A stretch of 64,000 nt of DNA from Acanthochromis polyacanthus (Eukaryota; Chordata; Actinopteri; Pomacentridae), in assembly GCF_021347895.1 (NCBI RefSeq), contig NC_067129.1:30665690-30729689 (forward strand). Reading direction: 5' to 3'. The first letter of the stretch is position 1; every line of letters starts with the position of its first letter. Both the position numbers and the translations under genes were made by a program. This document shows positions 45,827 through 58,539 of this stretch, in pieces. The notes under the pieces were generated by a model that did not search any database, had not been told where the DNA came from, and worked only from the letters and a program-made list of their open reading frames with translations.

Positions 45827-46228
45827 CTACCTGTTGGCCCTGTATGCAAACTGGTGGGGATCGAGACTTCTGGGGAGTAGTGAGGTAATGTGACCCCGTA
45901 CCAGTTTCTCAAAGCACTTCATTACCACTGGAGTGAGAGCTACTGGCCGGTAGTCATTGAGGTTGGAGATGTGTTGCTTCTTGGGCAGGGGGACGATGGT
46001 GGAGGACTTGAGGCAGAGTGGGACGACGGACTGGGAAAGGGACCGGTTGAAGATTCTGGTGAACACTCCAGCCAGCTGGTCAGCACAGTCCTTCAGCACC
46101 CGTCCAGGGATACCATCGGGTCCAGCCACCTTCCATGGGTCGACCGCCCGCAGTGTGCGCCTCACGTCATGCTCCTCCAGTGTGAGGCTGGTGCTGCTCT
46201 GGACCGCAGGGTGTGGCGTAGCTGCCAC
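45827..46228 (-). pseudogene. LINE 2 reverse transcriptase, N-terminal part
   Basis: Contains DPWKVAGPDGIPGRVLKD, LNDYRPVALTPVVMKCFEKL and LDPHQFAYRANR, then a TAG stop (complement of 45827-45829). The next codon continues the same frame in the following entry, so a single nonsense codon splits the reverse transcriptase. Coding similarity extends upstream to about 46325 (EELNSFFARFET). Confidence 0.9.
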
Positions 46229-46329
46229 TGGAGATCCTGTCTCAAAGCGGGCAAAGAAGCTGTTCAGCTCCTCTGCCAGTGAGGCTCCTCCCTCAGCAGT
46301 TCCAGTGTTGGCCCTGTAGTTTGTGAGGT

Positions 46330-46450
46330 TTATGACAGATTTAAAGTTTCTTTGAGCATTTTGGAGTCATTTTGTGCAAGTTTCAAAGCATTGTAAACAG
46401 CTTTTTACTCCTTTATTTGGAGTCAGTTATAGATTTTTAACTGTTTGTGT
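46330..46450. repeat. Degenerate minisatellite, segment right of LINE 2
   Basis: ctttgagcattttggagtca, ttttgtgcaagtttcaaagc, taaacagctttttactcctt: the same vocabulary as 44620-44760 and 48320-52510. Confidence 0.75.
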
Positions 46451-46469
46451 ACATTTTTACTAAAAATGC

Positions 46470-46930
46470 AATCTCCAGATTATTCATGTCCATTGAAACT
46501 GTGGTTCGTTTTTGTACCATTCTGTAATTTCTTCAATGTTCTGATTACAAACTGAGAGCAGCTGATCCGTGTAATTTTGGTTTTAGCTTCTAACACATTG
46601 CCATTGATGTGAAAATGTTGACTAAAACATGGTATTTTCTTCATTCTTATCATGTAGTTTTGGTGCCTAAACCAACCCAAACAGTAAAGTGAAACTGAAA
46701 GTAAACGAGGAGTGAATTTTCTTACATTTCTACTAAAACTATAGTGTCCAAATTATTCATTTCCAGTGAAACTGGTTTGTTTTGGGAATTTGCAGTTTCT
46801 TGGTGCTTAAAAGTTACCAAGCTTCTAAAGTATTAATTACTTCTGTGGAAGCATCAATCAAAACATTGTGTTTTTTAAATTCTAAACAGTGTAGCTTTGG
46901 AGTGTAAATTGTGCAAACTGTATGTGAAAC
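46470..46930 (-). repeat. Fish interspersed repeat (ttaggcaccaaaa type), - strand
   Basis: The complement of 46470-46700 matches 22530-22700 (tttaggcaccaaaactacat, gaaaataccatgttttagtc). A second, more diverged tandem copy seems to follow at 46740-46930 (aaactggtttgtttt, gtgtagctttgg). Class unknown. Confidence 0.6.
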
Positions 46931-48319
46931 TGAAAGTACATAACAAATGGAAATGAAACTCAAATTTATAATAATAACAATAATAGTATATGTGTGTATA
47001 GTCTCATATGGGATGCAAACTCTGCTCTCCATCCTCCTGACATTTACTTGACTGGATCTTTTAAACTGGAAATCTTTTTTTTTTTCCAACAAAACAAGTG
47101 AGAAACTGTTAAAATCCAGTTTAGGTATTTAGTATAAAATGGTCGTTTTGAGGAGACAGGATTGGCATTAATGCTGTCTGATTTCATTCATGGTGTTTTG
47201 TGCTAAAAAAAAAAAACTCTGGTCCCTTTTGTTAAATATAAAAAGGAACCGAGTATCCCGTCGCAGGTGAACCTCAGGTGTCTTCGGCGACAACCGAGCA
47301 GAAAAGCCTTCAAAGACCTGCAGCGGCTATTAGAGAATTGACAAAACAAGCCTGAGTTCAAAGGCACGCCAAGGAACACAATCATAAAATAATAAGGACA
47401 TGAATCACACGGAGAAACTTTCAGCATAACGGCAGTCTTGTGGGAGCTCAAAGGGCCGGCTGTGTGCTGAGGCAGCGGTTGCCAAGGTGTTTGATTAGCC
47501 TCGTCGCCCTGAGCGCGCTCATCAAACGGCCGCCGAGATAAACGCAGTAATTGGCAAATCATGGCCGCCGCTCTCCCTCCGCGACTCTCTCCCAGCCGTT
47601 CTCACCACGACGGACCGAGAGACTGAGTTAAACTCAGATTTTTTTCGTCCCGTCTGTCTCCAGAGGGCTCAGACTGTTTGTACGAAGCAGAAATTCACTC
47701 GCAGGTTTCAGCTTTTACAGCAAAGACTCTGACAGGCGCAGAAATGTCTCTTATTTAGGAAGTCTGGTTTGGATTTCCACAGCTCCTGGAGGATAAATGA
47801 CAATTCAAACAAACTTCTGACCTTTCTTCTGCTGTGGATATTCAGCGTCCTTTGAAGATTATTAATCCTTTCACTGACGTTGAAAACTTTACAGCTTTTA
47901 CAGCTTCATTTATGCAGATAAATCCAAAATTATCGTGATTTTTATTGGACCAAAAGGTTTCTTGAGACGAGTGGTGACAGATGGTGAGACATTCTGTTAG
48001 AGGTGTTGATGATGTGGGGGTTTCGTACATTTTTGGTTAAAAATACCAAATTTTTCACACAGAAATAAATGTTTAAGTCTTTATTTTCCACCACATTGAA
48101 AAGTTGCTAATCAGCTTCAGTCAGCGGAACTCTTTGGTTTCAAACTAACTGACTAGAGGATGATGCGTCAGAGTGGGTGGTGATGCTACAGAAGCTGCAT
48201 ATTCTCAAAAAACGAACCACAATTTTGTAAAATTTGGAGTAGAAATGTAAGAACTTTCACTCATTGTTTATTTTCAGTTTCAGGCACCAAAACTACATGC
48301 TTAGGATTAAAAGTCTCTA
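46931..48319. other. Intron sequence, GC-richer 47200-47680
   Basis: No gene recognised. 47240-47660 is non-repetitive and GC-richer, with a 119-codon - strand open frame (47203-47562) that resembles nothing. It is one of several islands between repeats that could hold conserved noncoding sequence. Confidence 0.35.
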
Positions 48320-51300
48320 AAATCATGAGGACTTGGACATTTTGTGCACGTTTCAAAGCATTTTAAACAGCTTTTAACTAATTTATGGCGGGGTTTTGAT
48401 TACTTTGAGCAATTTTGAGTCCTTTGGGACCGTTTTGGAGTCATTTTGTTTCAAAGTATTTTAAAATGCAAGACAGGTTTGGATCCTGAAGGGAAGTTTT
48501 TGAGTCATTTTACACAAGATTCCAGTCATTTTGTGGAAAGTTTGAGTCCTGTTGGACCAATTTTTAATCATTTTACACAAGTTACAAAGCATTCAGATAG
48601 TTTTCAATTCTATTTTCAGTTCTTTTGGACAATTTTCTGTACGTTTGTTCAATTTTTAAGCAATTACATGCATTCAAACAGAATAATACGAGCCAAGTTT
48701 CTCATTCATTTAGGAGTCTTTTGTGCAAGTTTTAAAGCATTTTAAACTGCTTTTAACTCATTTTTGACCGTTTTTAAGTTAGTTTGGGAAATACTGAGTC
48801 ATTTCGGACAGTTTTTGAGTCCCTCTGAATGTATTTCAAAGCATCTTAGACCATCTTTGAACTAATTTATGACCTGTTTCCAGTCTATTTGGATAGGTTT
48901 GGGTCCTTTGGCCAATTTTTGAGTCATTTTGGACAGGGTTTGAGTCATTTTGCACAATTTTGAGTACTTTATGATCATTTTGGAGTCAGCTTGTGTAAGT
49001 TTCAAAGCATTTCAAGGAATCCTGAGCGTACACTGCAGATGAAAGGTCAGATGGTCACTAAAATTCTGATGATGTATCGTGGAAGAGCTGTGAAAATCCA
49101 AAATTTTAGATTACTTTGAGCAGTTTTGAGTCGTTTGGGACAATTCTATAGTCATTTTGTACAAGTTTCAAAGCATTTTAAAATGCTTTTAACTAGTTTG
49201 TTATAAAATTCGAGTTACTTTCGGCAATTTTGAGTCCTTTTGGACAATTTTTGAGTCACTTTGGATACATTTCAAAACATTTTAGACCTTTTTAAAACCC
49301 ATTTAGGACACTTATCAAGGCCAGGACAGGCTTGGGTCCTTTAGGGCATTTTCTGAGCCATTGTGAACACGAGTCCAGTCATTTTGGGGAAATTCTGAGT
49401 CCTGTTGGACAACTTTTTAATAATTTTAAACAAGTCACAAAAGCCCTCAGATAGTTTTCGATTCATTCTTGACAGGTTTCAAGTCATATTGGGCAATTTT
49501 CTGAACTTTTGTATGATTTTTAAGCAATTAGATAGATTCATACAAGCCAAATTTTTAGTCATTTAGTGCAAATTTGAGTCCTTTGGGAGTGTTTTGTACA
49601 AGTTTTAAAGCATCTTCAACTGCTTCTATCTGATCTTTGACTGTCTTCAATTTAGTTTGGGCAATTTAGATTAGTCTTGGACAATTTTTGAGTCATTTTG
49701 AATATATTTTAAAGCATGTTTTGACCATTTTTGAACAAATTTGTGACACGTTTCTAGTCTATTTGGATCCTTTTGGCCCATGTGTCCTCTAGGAGCTGTG
49801 AAAATCCTAAATATAACAACATGACATGCACAGAAAGAAATGTGAAAAACGTGAGACGGTCAGACGTGAACTGTTTTGAAAGTATTTTGGTGAATTGAGG
49901 TCAAACGGGCCGGCTGGGTTCAAATAACAGGTCGAGTTTCAGCCAGATTGCAACCAAAACCACACCTTTCCATTAAAAGCGCTGCGCCCCTCCCGCCTCG
50001 TCCTCCATCAGCCGCCTCCATCTGTCGAGCGGCACTTCACCGAGGTGCTGACAGTAATGAACTCTGACTCAGTGAAAGGATGTAAATGAATGTAGATGAG
50101 GATGAAGAGTAATTGCAGCACAGAGGGCTGTGAAAGGTGAGATGCCGAAGCCGTCGCAGCTTTTAACTGGGAGGAAAAAAGACACTTCAGAAATGTGTTT
50201 ATCTATTAATGAAGCTGAATGGGCGGACGGATGGATGGCTGCTGCTGAATGACAGCAGATGGAAAAATAGAATGCCAAACGGGATCAAGAGAAAGCAAAG
50301 CTAGAGGCAGGAAAGGAGGAAATAAGAAATATAAAAGGAAGGGAATGAAGGCGCAGGATGCAACACGAAGCTGAGAGGGAGGAAGAAGCACGAAGCAAAG
50401 ACGTGGTAGCTTCAGAGAAATGTGCTTCTTTATCTGGAGGATTCTGTGATGGTTTTATAGCTTAATTATCCTCATCATTATCCTGCTGTGTGAGAGAGAC
50501 TGAGAAAAAAGTCATCATTAACTCGGCCCTGGTGCAGATATGAATGTAGGAAAAACAATCCTTCACAGTTTTTGTCATGTCTGCTAAAAGTGTGTTTCAT
50601 TATCAGTCTTATTTTGTTCACTTTAACTTTCTCCTCTAGTCATGGCTGCAAGAAAACTGCTGCTAAAACTGAAATTTTACTTCATATTTCACACATTTTT
50701 AAGTTAATGTGGCATTATTATATCTGCACAAGTCATATTTCTGGTTTAAAAGTTCATTTAAATTGTTGAAAATAAGAGAAAATGGCTTGAAAGCGTAATT
50801 TTCTCTGACCAAACTCATTAAGAGTTCAGGGTAAAACAAGATGAAAGGTCAGATGGGCACTAAAATCCTGGTGATTTAGTAGTTTTGTGGAAGTTTCAAA
50901 ACATTTTAGACCATTTTAACAATTTAGGACACTTTTCCAAGTCTCTTTGGACAGGTGTGGGTCCTTTAGGACAGTTTCTGAGTCATTTTGTACAAGTTTC
51001 AAAGGAGGTGAAGGGTTTAGTTCAGGCAACTGGACTTAATCTTGTGATCTTGAAGACGTTTCGCCTCTCATACAAGTTGTTTCTTCAGTTCTAAAAACTA
51101 GTCTGGAGAGTCCCAGGTATTTAAACACTAGAGGTGAAGGTGGGGCTAAGGCTGATGGTACCTACTGCAAGACTAAAGGAATCTTTCAACAACAGGTGTT
51201 GAATCCCAGTGAGGTATTAATGTGCTAATAGAGGGAGCCTGGTGAGAGTCGTTGATTTAACGGCCCACTGAGTAGCCTCCTACCTCTGACTCATCATCAT

Positions 51301-52510
51301 GTGAGTCGTTAGGCTCACCTGAGGAAAGGTGTGAAGGGTGGTTAAATCTTCTGGGGAGAGTTCTTAAGGCAGCTTTGTATGTTGCTGAGAGATGGTGTCG
51401 AAACGTCTTCAAGATCACAAGAATAAGTCCAGTTTCCTGAACTAAACCCTTCACCTTCAGATGACCTGGACGACTGAGAACCTTCACAGACAAGTTTCAA
51501 AGTATTTTAAACTGCTTTTAACTCATTTAAAACAGTTTCCAAGTCTAACTGGAGAGATTTTGGTTCTTTTGGACAGTTTCTGAGTCACATTGTGCAAATT
51601 TAAAAGCATTTTAAACTGCTTTTAACCCATTTATGACAGATTTTATGCTACGTTGGCTATTTTAAGTCTTTTAGACAATTTTTAAATCAATTTGTGCATG
51701 TTTTTGAACATTTAAACAGCCTTTAACTTGTTTAGGTCAGGTATTAGGTTACTTTGGGCAGTTCTGAGTCTTTTTAGACAGTCTGTGAATCATTTTGTAC
51801 ACATTTTAAAGCATTTTAGACCATTTTAAACTCATTTGGGACACTTTCCAAGACTTTTTGGACAGGTTTGGTTCGTTTAGGACAGTTTGTAACTGCTAAT
51901 TTATGAATGGTTTTAAGTTCTTTAAACAATTTTGAGTCTTTTTGCACAATTTTTGAGTCATTGTGGACAAGCTTAAAACATTTTAGACTATTTTTAAACT
52001 AATTTAGGACATGTTTTGAGTCTATGAGGACAGGCTTGGGTCCTATAGGACAGTTTGAGTCATTTTTGGACAGGATTCCAGCAATTTTATGAAACTTTGA
52101 GTCCTTTAGGAAAATTTCTAAGGCATTTTGTACACATTTCAGAGCATTTTAGACCATTATTTAAACAACTTTAGGACACTTTCTTAGTCTATTTGGCCAG
52201 GTTTGGGTCATTTTGTACAATTTCTGAGTCATTTTTGGTGCATATCAAAACGTTTTAAACTGCTTTTAACTTGTTTTTGACAGATTTTAAGTTACTCTGG
52301 GTTATTGAGTCTTTTTTGACAGTTTTTGAATTGTTTTGTGCATCTTTTGAAGCATTTTAAACAGCTTTTAACTCATTTATGACAGGGCAAGTTTGAGTCC
52401 TTCCTGAGTCATTTTGCACGTTTGTTTCGAAGCATATTAGACCATTTTTAAACTAATTTAGGACACTTTCCAAGTCTATTTGGACAGTTTTGGGGTCCTG
52501 AATATTCACA
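48320..52510. repeat. Large degenerate minisatellite with insertions
   Basis: Most of 48340-49770 and 50880-52500 is built from imperfect words: gagtcattttggacaatttt, acaagtttcaaagcatttta, aactgcttttaactcattt, gacagattttaagttacttt. They recur in roughly that order every 110-140 bp, a higher-order unit. Non-array sequence occupies about 49790-50880, and an inverted-repeat element 51005-51489. Its open frames are artefacts. Similar but complementary words occur at 18950-19190. Confidence 0.85.
51005..51489. mobile_element. Element with ~56-bp inverted ends inside the minisatellite
   Basis: The left end (gtgaagggtttagttcaggc, ttgtgatcttgaagacgttt cg) and the right end, complemented, agree over about 56 bp with about two mismatches. 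The interior (51065-51400) is unique and noncoding. The motif acaagtttcaaag stands at both borders (50992-51004 and 51490-51502). This may be a 13-bp target duplication, but it is also an array word. Class uncertain; a fish repeat whose ends read gaaacgtcttcaagatcaca. Confidence 0.82.
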
Positions 52511-53739
52511 GCAGATGAAAGGTCAGATGGTCACTAAAATCCTGATGATTCATCCTGTAGGAGCTGTGAAAATCCTAAATACCACAACAAAACATAACAG
52601 TTGAAGCCTGGTAAGTAGCTGAATCGGTTGAGAAGACGTGTGAAAAATCTGTGTTTAACATGCGAACCTTGAATGTTTGCCTGTGATTCCAGACGAGCCT
52701 CAGTCTGTTTTGTGGTCCTGCTGACGTTCTGAGGAGGCTCATAAAGCTGCCACATGTCATTACCGGCCCCATCCTTCCTTCCCCACCAATAAAATACATA
52801 ATTATCTCCTGCGTATAACTTTAATTGGCCCGGCTGAGGTCATTGGAAATCCATGATGCTGCCGTGAGAGCTTTCTGCAGCTATTTACAGTCCGGTCAGA
52901 CGGACAGTAAAGGAGAACATGAACGGAGGGAAAAGGACGAGCAGAGCGCTGAGGCGGAGCACACAGACAATCACACCGCTGTCGCCTTTCATTTAGTCCT
53001 TTCTCTGATGTATGGTATCATCTGAAAAAGAAAGAAACAACATGTTTTTAAAAACGGTTCCTGAATTGATCCGTGAATAACTGGAGCTGTCAGTCGGTTT
53101 GGAGTAAACAGGCTGCCGGGCTGCATTTTAAACGCTCTGAGGTCAGGAGAGGAATTTTTACCGCTAATTTTTCTGAAGAACCACCAAACAAACAATGTCA
53201 GATTTTTATGAGAATTTCACTTTCAGAGTATTTTACTTATTAGAACTCTCTGCAACAAATAAATTTAACTGTTAGATTGCTCTTTCTCTGGAACTTTCAT
53301 CTTCTGCTCCTATTTTGTCTAATTCAACACTTTTTTATACTATATACACCATTTTACACATATTATCTACATATTTTCAGTTTTATTTTGACGTATTTGC
53401 TCAATAATCACTTTGAATAGATACATTAATGCTGCATGTGTTTGGATCAGTTCAGTTATTTTGCAAATGAAACACAAAATGTATTTGACCACAATGTCTG
53501 TACAAAAACAATAAAACACAACAACAAAAAACTGTAATTATTCCAGCAGTTGTGGGGCCCAAAAAATATCGGAAAATAACCATCTCATAAAGTAATTTAA
53601 AATTGTTAAATACATTTTCAAGCCTTGATTTTGCAATTTTACCACTAAAACCCAGATAATAAAAAATATTAAGGAATAATATTTATTTAACAGCAGTGTT
53701 ATGACAAATTTAAGTCTAGGAAACATTTTTTTTCTTTGT
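52511..53739. other. Intron sequence, no feature recognised
   Basis: Non-repetitive until about 53300, then increasingly AT-rich. No exon or mobile element seen. Confidence 0.4.
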
Positions 53740-54214
53740 CAAGGCAACCCAAATAAATCAATTGTATGTTTTAGATAATAAGAAAGTCAATTTATTTATA
53801 AAAAAAGAAAAAAAATATTTTTTAAAAGATCTATTTCAGGGCATCATAAATAAATATATTATAGAATACAAAGAGTAATTACTTCATTTAAAAAGAAAAA
53901 TGTAAAAGCTTCCAGTGAACTTTGTCAGCGTATCATTAATAAAAAATATATATTTAAGGGAAAATATTTAATTTAAAAAAAAAGTAAAAATATTATCATC
54001 ACTATGAAAACAATCTATTTTGGGCATCATGAATACATAAGTATATTTTAGAAAACATAAAATCAAAGATAAAAAAAATAAAAATATTTAAATCAAAAAA
54101 GGGAAAAAGTTAAAATGATCTACTGAGCGGTGTCAGGGCAGCATAAACTTTTTTTTTTTAGAAAACAAGGAAAAAACATTCACTTAAAAAAATAAACAAC
54201 AAATAGAAAATTAT

Positions 54215-54252
<38 letters not shown>

Positions 54253-54490
54253 AGGGCATCATAAAAAATACAAATATACTTTTAGAAAATGAGAAAAAAA
54301 AATGTTAAATTTTAAAAAAGAAAAAAATATCGTCAAGGCATCATCAATAAATAAATATAAATTAGAAAACAAGGAAGGATTTTAAAAAGAAAAAAGTAAA
54401 AATTAGATAATTAGTGTCTGGCCATCAATAATAAAATATTAAATATTAAATAAATAAATTTATTTTTGAAAACAGGGAAAAATTATAATT
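53740..54490. repeat. AT-rich tandem repeat with (TA)n
   Basis: Units of roughly 90-140 bp share cagggcatcataaataaata, ttttagaaaacaaggaaaaa and aaaaaagtaaaaa phrases, seen near 53836, 53925, 54024, 54130, 54250, 54335 and 54420. A pure TA run occupies 54217-54249. Noncoding. Confidence 0.78.
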
Positions 54491-57400
54491 TAAGTTAAAA
54501 AAAATGAAAAAGAAACACCTCCTTTTTTAGTAGCTTTCTGTTACAGTAAAAACTGAATATTTGTGGTAAAATGCTAAGCTACTGCTATAATGCATCTGTA
54601 CTTCTACTGTAATTAATATTGTTTGACCTAAAAGAAGGCAATACATTCTCACAATCATCTGCAATTTATCCGAAACAACTGATTTTAATAACTAAACACA
54701 AATATGAAATAACATTTTTAGGTGTACAGTAGTGATAATTTAACACTTCTGGACCCGTTTGGTTCAAAACGTTCCATCAGAAGCAGCAGGAATCCTCCCT
54801 CTACTGTAAACTGCTGCCAGGTCCAGCAGATGTGGCTGAAAGCGGAGCGTGAAGGACGGCGGCCTGCTCCTGTAGTCGAGGTTTAAAAGTCAGCGGGTCG
54901 GCCGATGTTCCCTCCACGTTTCCAGAGCCGCCTCGGATCAAACTGAATAAGCAGAGTTCACCGAGGCGACGAGCTCCTGCTGTTTTCCCTCCGAGGAAGC
55001 TGCACCGATAAACACAGGACAGAGCTTATAGCGGCGAGTGGACGAGGCCGGAGGTATTTAAAGTTCCACCGAGTCCACAGGGAGGAAGGCAGGAGTCACC
55101 TTGGAGCTCAGGATCACAGTTAACATCTGTGCTGGAGAGAAAGCCGCTGATTTACACGACATGGAGGCTCTTTAGAGGAAACACGGTTATAGAATGAGAC
55201 CAAAACATGCCCAAAACCAGGTGGATAAACACAATAATCCATCTTCTCCTCTTTGTTTTGACCTTAGCTCCACTCAGAGCTCCGCCTGCTGAGACGTCAC
55301 AGTGATATTCCAACTTTTCTGTCATATTTCTGACTGTTGTGAATGTTAGCAAAGTCACTCATGTATGAGTCTCTGTGGCTCTAAGCAGCTTTGTTGTGGG
55401 ACAGAAACAGCAGGTATTGTGCAGATATGAGTTAGAAAATAATCCTTTACACGTCTTGTCATATTTAGTGTAAATATGTTTCATTATTAGTCTTTTTTTA
55501 TTCAGTACAATTTTCTCCTCCAGTCGAGCAAGTCAACGTATTTACATGCACGGCTGCAGGAAAACAAAGCAAAAAGAACTGCTAAAGCTGAAATTTTCCT
55601 TCAAATTACATACATTTTTAAGTTAATGTGGCATTATTATGTCAATACAAGTCATATTTCTGGTTTACAATTGAGTTTAGTTTGGAGAAAATGAGAGAAG
55701 ATGGCTTGAAAACCTTTTTTTTTTGACAGAACACATCAAGAGTTCTGATTGAGCTGTTAGCTGTTGAGCAGTGTGACAGAAGTGGGAATAAAAGATGGCT
55801 TTAAAGTCCACTTTTTCATAGACAGCATTTATTCGTTCTATTTTCTAACCAGGCTGTTTATGTTAGACTTTAACTGCAGTATTTCTGTATCTGATAGAAC
55901 TTTTTATTACAGTATTACAGAAAATCATCAAGAACTTTATGCTAACAATAAACAGTCTGAATGTCTTTGGAGCGCATTTTCTTACGTTTTGAGAGCTTAA
56001 AAGTTCAATTTTACACTCGAACAACAAATTCGAAAGCCGTTTCATTTGTACAGCATATCCAGCATTGATATTTTAAAGAAGCTAGCGACACAACAAAACC
56101 GTTCTGTAGAAATGGGTGCAAATTTGGCGAAAATAGTACAATTAATGTGAGGGGAAATTATCACACTGGCACTTCTACACAAAACTTCTTCCATTTAAAT
56201 TAAATATTGGCATCGAATTATGGATTAACTTAAAAAATCTTTCAAGAAGACAGATGAGGTGCGTATAATAACAATGAACCAGGTCAGTGGAACATCTCTA
56301 TGAGTCAGGGAGGATTTTATTGGTTAGCATCATTTTGGTTGGAGACTTTTGACAGAGCTTCTTCCTAAAGAGCACAAATCTGGGATCACAAGTGTCACAA
56401 TCACACAAAAAGAGTAGATTTAAGTACAGAACATTTGTGCAGCAACAGTTTTTAGCAGATTTGCACCAAATCAGGGTCTATTTGCAGGATTTTGGCAAAA
56501 AGACCTGAACATGAAGTGAAGAAATAACTGAGTAAAGATTCAGACTTTTATTCAAGATAGTGAAGTTGCCAAGTTGGAGGTGCAGAAGAGAACTTTTCCA
56601 TCTTAAAACTCTTCTTATCAGTCTGTTGTTCTACTGCCTGAACAACCCAAAGAGTTCATCAGTCCTCGGTTTCCATGGGGACGGATACAAACACTTGCAA
56701 AGAACATTTCACTTCCTCCATAAAAGTTTCAGTAGATTCATTTCAAACACCACCAACTCCCCTCCGACTGTATTTTCCAGACTCGTGGCGCCCGACGGAC
56801 CGAAACATTTGAACATAATTAGAAACCTTTAGGTTAGAAACTAATTGGGCCGAGTTGGGAATTAAAGCTGAGTCGTCAAAGTTGAAGGTAAATCACAAAC
56901 CCACTGTTCGGGGATCAGTTTTCTGTTTATCCTTTCATGCTTTTTCTTGCAAACACACCAGTGACAAAGAGAGGAAAAACAGCATTACATGATGTTTTCC
57001 TCTCTTTTTTCTTGTTGTTGTAATTATAATTAAGCTCCTTTCATCACTCTCGATTACGTCCCGTTGACTCTGTGAAGTCGAGGCGAATTCAAAGCCCCCG
57101 ATAATGGAGCCGGGCCGACTGTAGGGGGAAGAAGTGAGCAGAGACGAAGGTAAAGAAGGTAATTGGAAGAGTGTCTTTACCTCCTCGGCGTCTTCGTCTT
57201 ATCAGCAGTCAGCCTGCTTTGATGCACTCGGCGAGTAATTACCTTTCCACATTACGCCGCTCCGTCTCTTTCATATTCCGCCGAGGCAAATCGAGGATGG
57301 CCGAGGATGTGATCACAGAAAAAGAAAGATTTTTTTGTTCTCCTTTCTTGTCTTTGTTCAAATGTATAAAACCTTTTACTTGTTCCATCTGAGATCAGAG

Positions 57401-57648
57401 TCAGGCGGCTCATTTGCCGGAACTCGTGATCAATGCTGCGGCCGTGGGATGATTTTACGTACGTACACATCAAAATGCTTTCCAGGAAACTAATTCAGAC
57501 AAAAAAACATCAAAGATTCTCACAGAGAGATGACATTTCAGATGTTTTCAGTTGTTCTTTCTGGACCACTTCGGATCTCTAGTTTGAAGTTCAGTCCACT
57601 GAGAGCTTGTAGTTTTTGATATAAATCTTATATTTTAGATATTTTTAG
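54491..57648. other. Intron sequence; GC-rich islands at 54770-55100 and 57040-57320
   Basis: No coding feature recognised. The two islands are non-repetitive and contrast with the AT-rich surroundings. The second has mirrored ggtaattg / gtaattacc words and a cluster of cg dinucleotides. 55430-55720 repeats phrases seen at 50560-50820 (tgttaatgtggcattattat, aagtcatatttctggttta), an old duplication. Confidence 0.4.
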
Positions 57649-57900
57649 CAGGGCTGGGACTTTAATACATTTAATACGATTAATTAATTACAGCAAAAAT
57701 GATGCATTAAATAAAATAACACATTTAATCACTGCTTTCTCAGTTCCCTAATTTCTGTCACACCGCTAACACTGAAAAAGATGCACAGGACTCACCAAGG
57801 GAATTAGCACACAAGGAAGTTTGGTGAAGGAAGATTTTCCTTAAAAATGTTCCTGATGGCAGCTTGGATAAAGATGCGGTTGATTGGTTTAAACATGTTG
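57649..57900. mobile_element. hAT-like nonautonomous fragment
   Basis: Begins cagggctgggactttaatac and continues atttaatacgattaattaat tacag. This is a recognisable fish repeat with a CAGGGCTGG hAT-type end. The right limit and the partner end are not clear. Confidence 0.55.
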
Positions 57901-58539
57901 CTGTTAGCACCACAGATAAAAAGACGTCTTCACGCCATCCCGGTCCCTCCAGGATTTCGTGGGCGTTTCCAGATTGTTACAACCGAAAATGCCTGAATTC
58001 ACGGCAGCTTTTCTAAAAAATTGTGATGTAAGTTGTGATGTTTTAAGCTTATTTGTTGTGATTCAGTTGTGGGAGACAGTGACAATTGCTAAAAAGCTGC
58101 ATTTTTTCCAGCTTGTAGAACATGTTTCAACACTGTAACTGACAATATTTGTTCCAAAATTAATTATTTAATGTTCCAACCCATTTCCACCAAAGCTGGC
58201 ACACCATGGTGGGACATTAGCAGCAGCCAGATACTGGTTTAATGTGACGTGGTTAGTAGATTGAAGGCACAAAATGATCATTTACTATTGAATGAATCAT
58301 ATTTGGACATATCTGTCAGTGGCTTAAAAAGTTTATTTCACATCCTGGCACACACGTGTTCACACACACACGCTCACGGTTTGTCACGTCAATTAACAAG
58401 AGAGAACGCAGTCCTCTACCAAGACTGTTCATTACCTGACCTTGTGCTGAACACAGCTGTGTGTTCTACATGTCTACATGTCGAATCGCGTGACCTAAAT
58501 ATGTAGCGGATGGCAGAAATTGATGGGACTCAGAAACAC

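Larger units (their letters stand above)
44822..46325 (-). mobile_element. Second L2/CR1-type LINE fragment, - strand
   Basis: A 5'-truncated non-LTR retrotransposon in antisense to sgcd. It contains reverse transcriptase (about 46228-45150) and part of the C-terminal domain, ending in an AT-rich tail (44776-44820). It belongs to a different family from the LINE at 38660: the motifs differ (FVDYSAAFNTI versus FLDFSSAFNMI). Inserted in the degenerate minisatellite. Inactive: one in-frame stop and several frameshifts. Confidence 0.92.
50560..55730. repeat. Dispersed pair: 50510-50830 and 55410-55750
   Basis: Two stretches about 4.9 kb apart match in the same orientation: caatccttcacagttttt/aatcctttacacgtctt, aagttaatgtggcattatta, caagtcatatttctggttt, gagaaaatggcttgaaa/agaagatggcttgaaaa and aagagttc. 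Each copy is about 300 bp and moderately diverged. The interval given spans both copies; the DNA between them is not part of the repeat. Confidence 0.75.
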
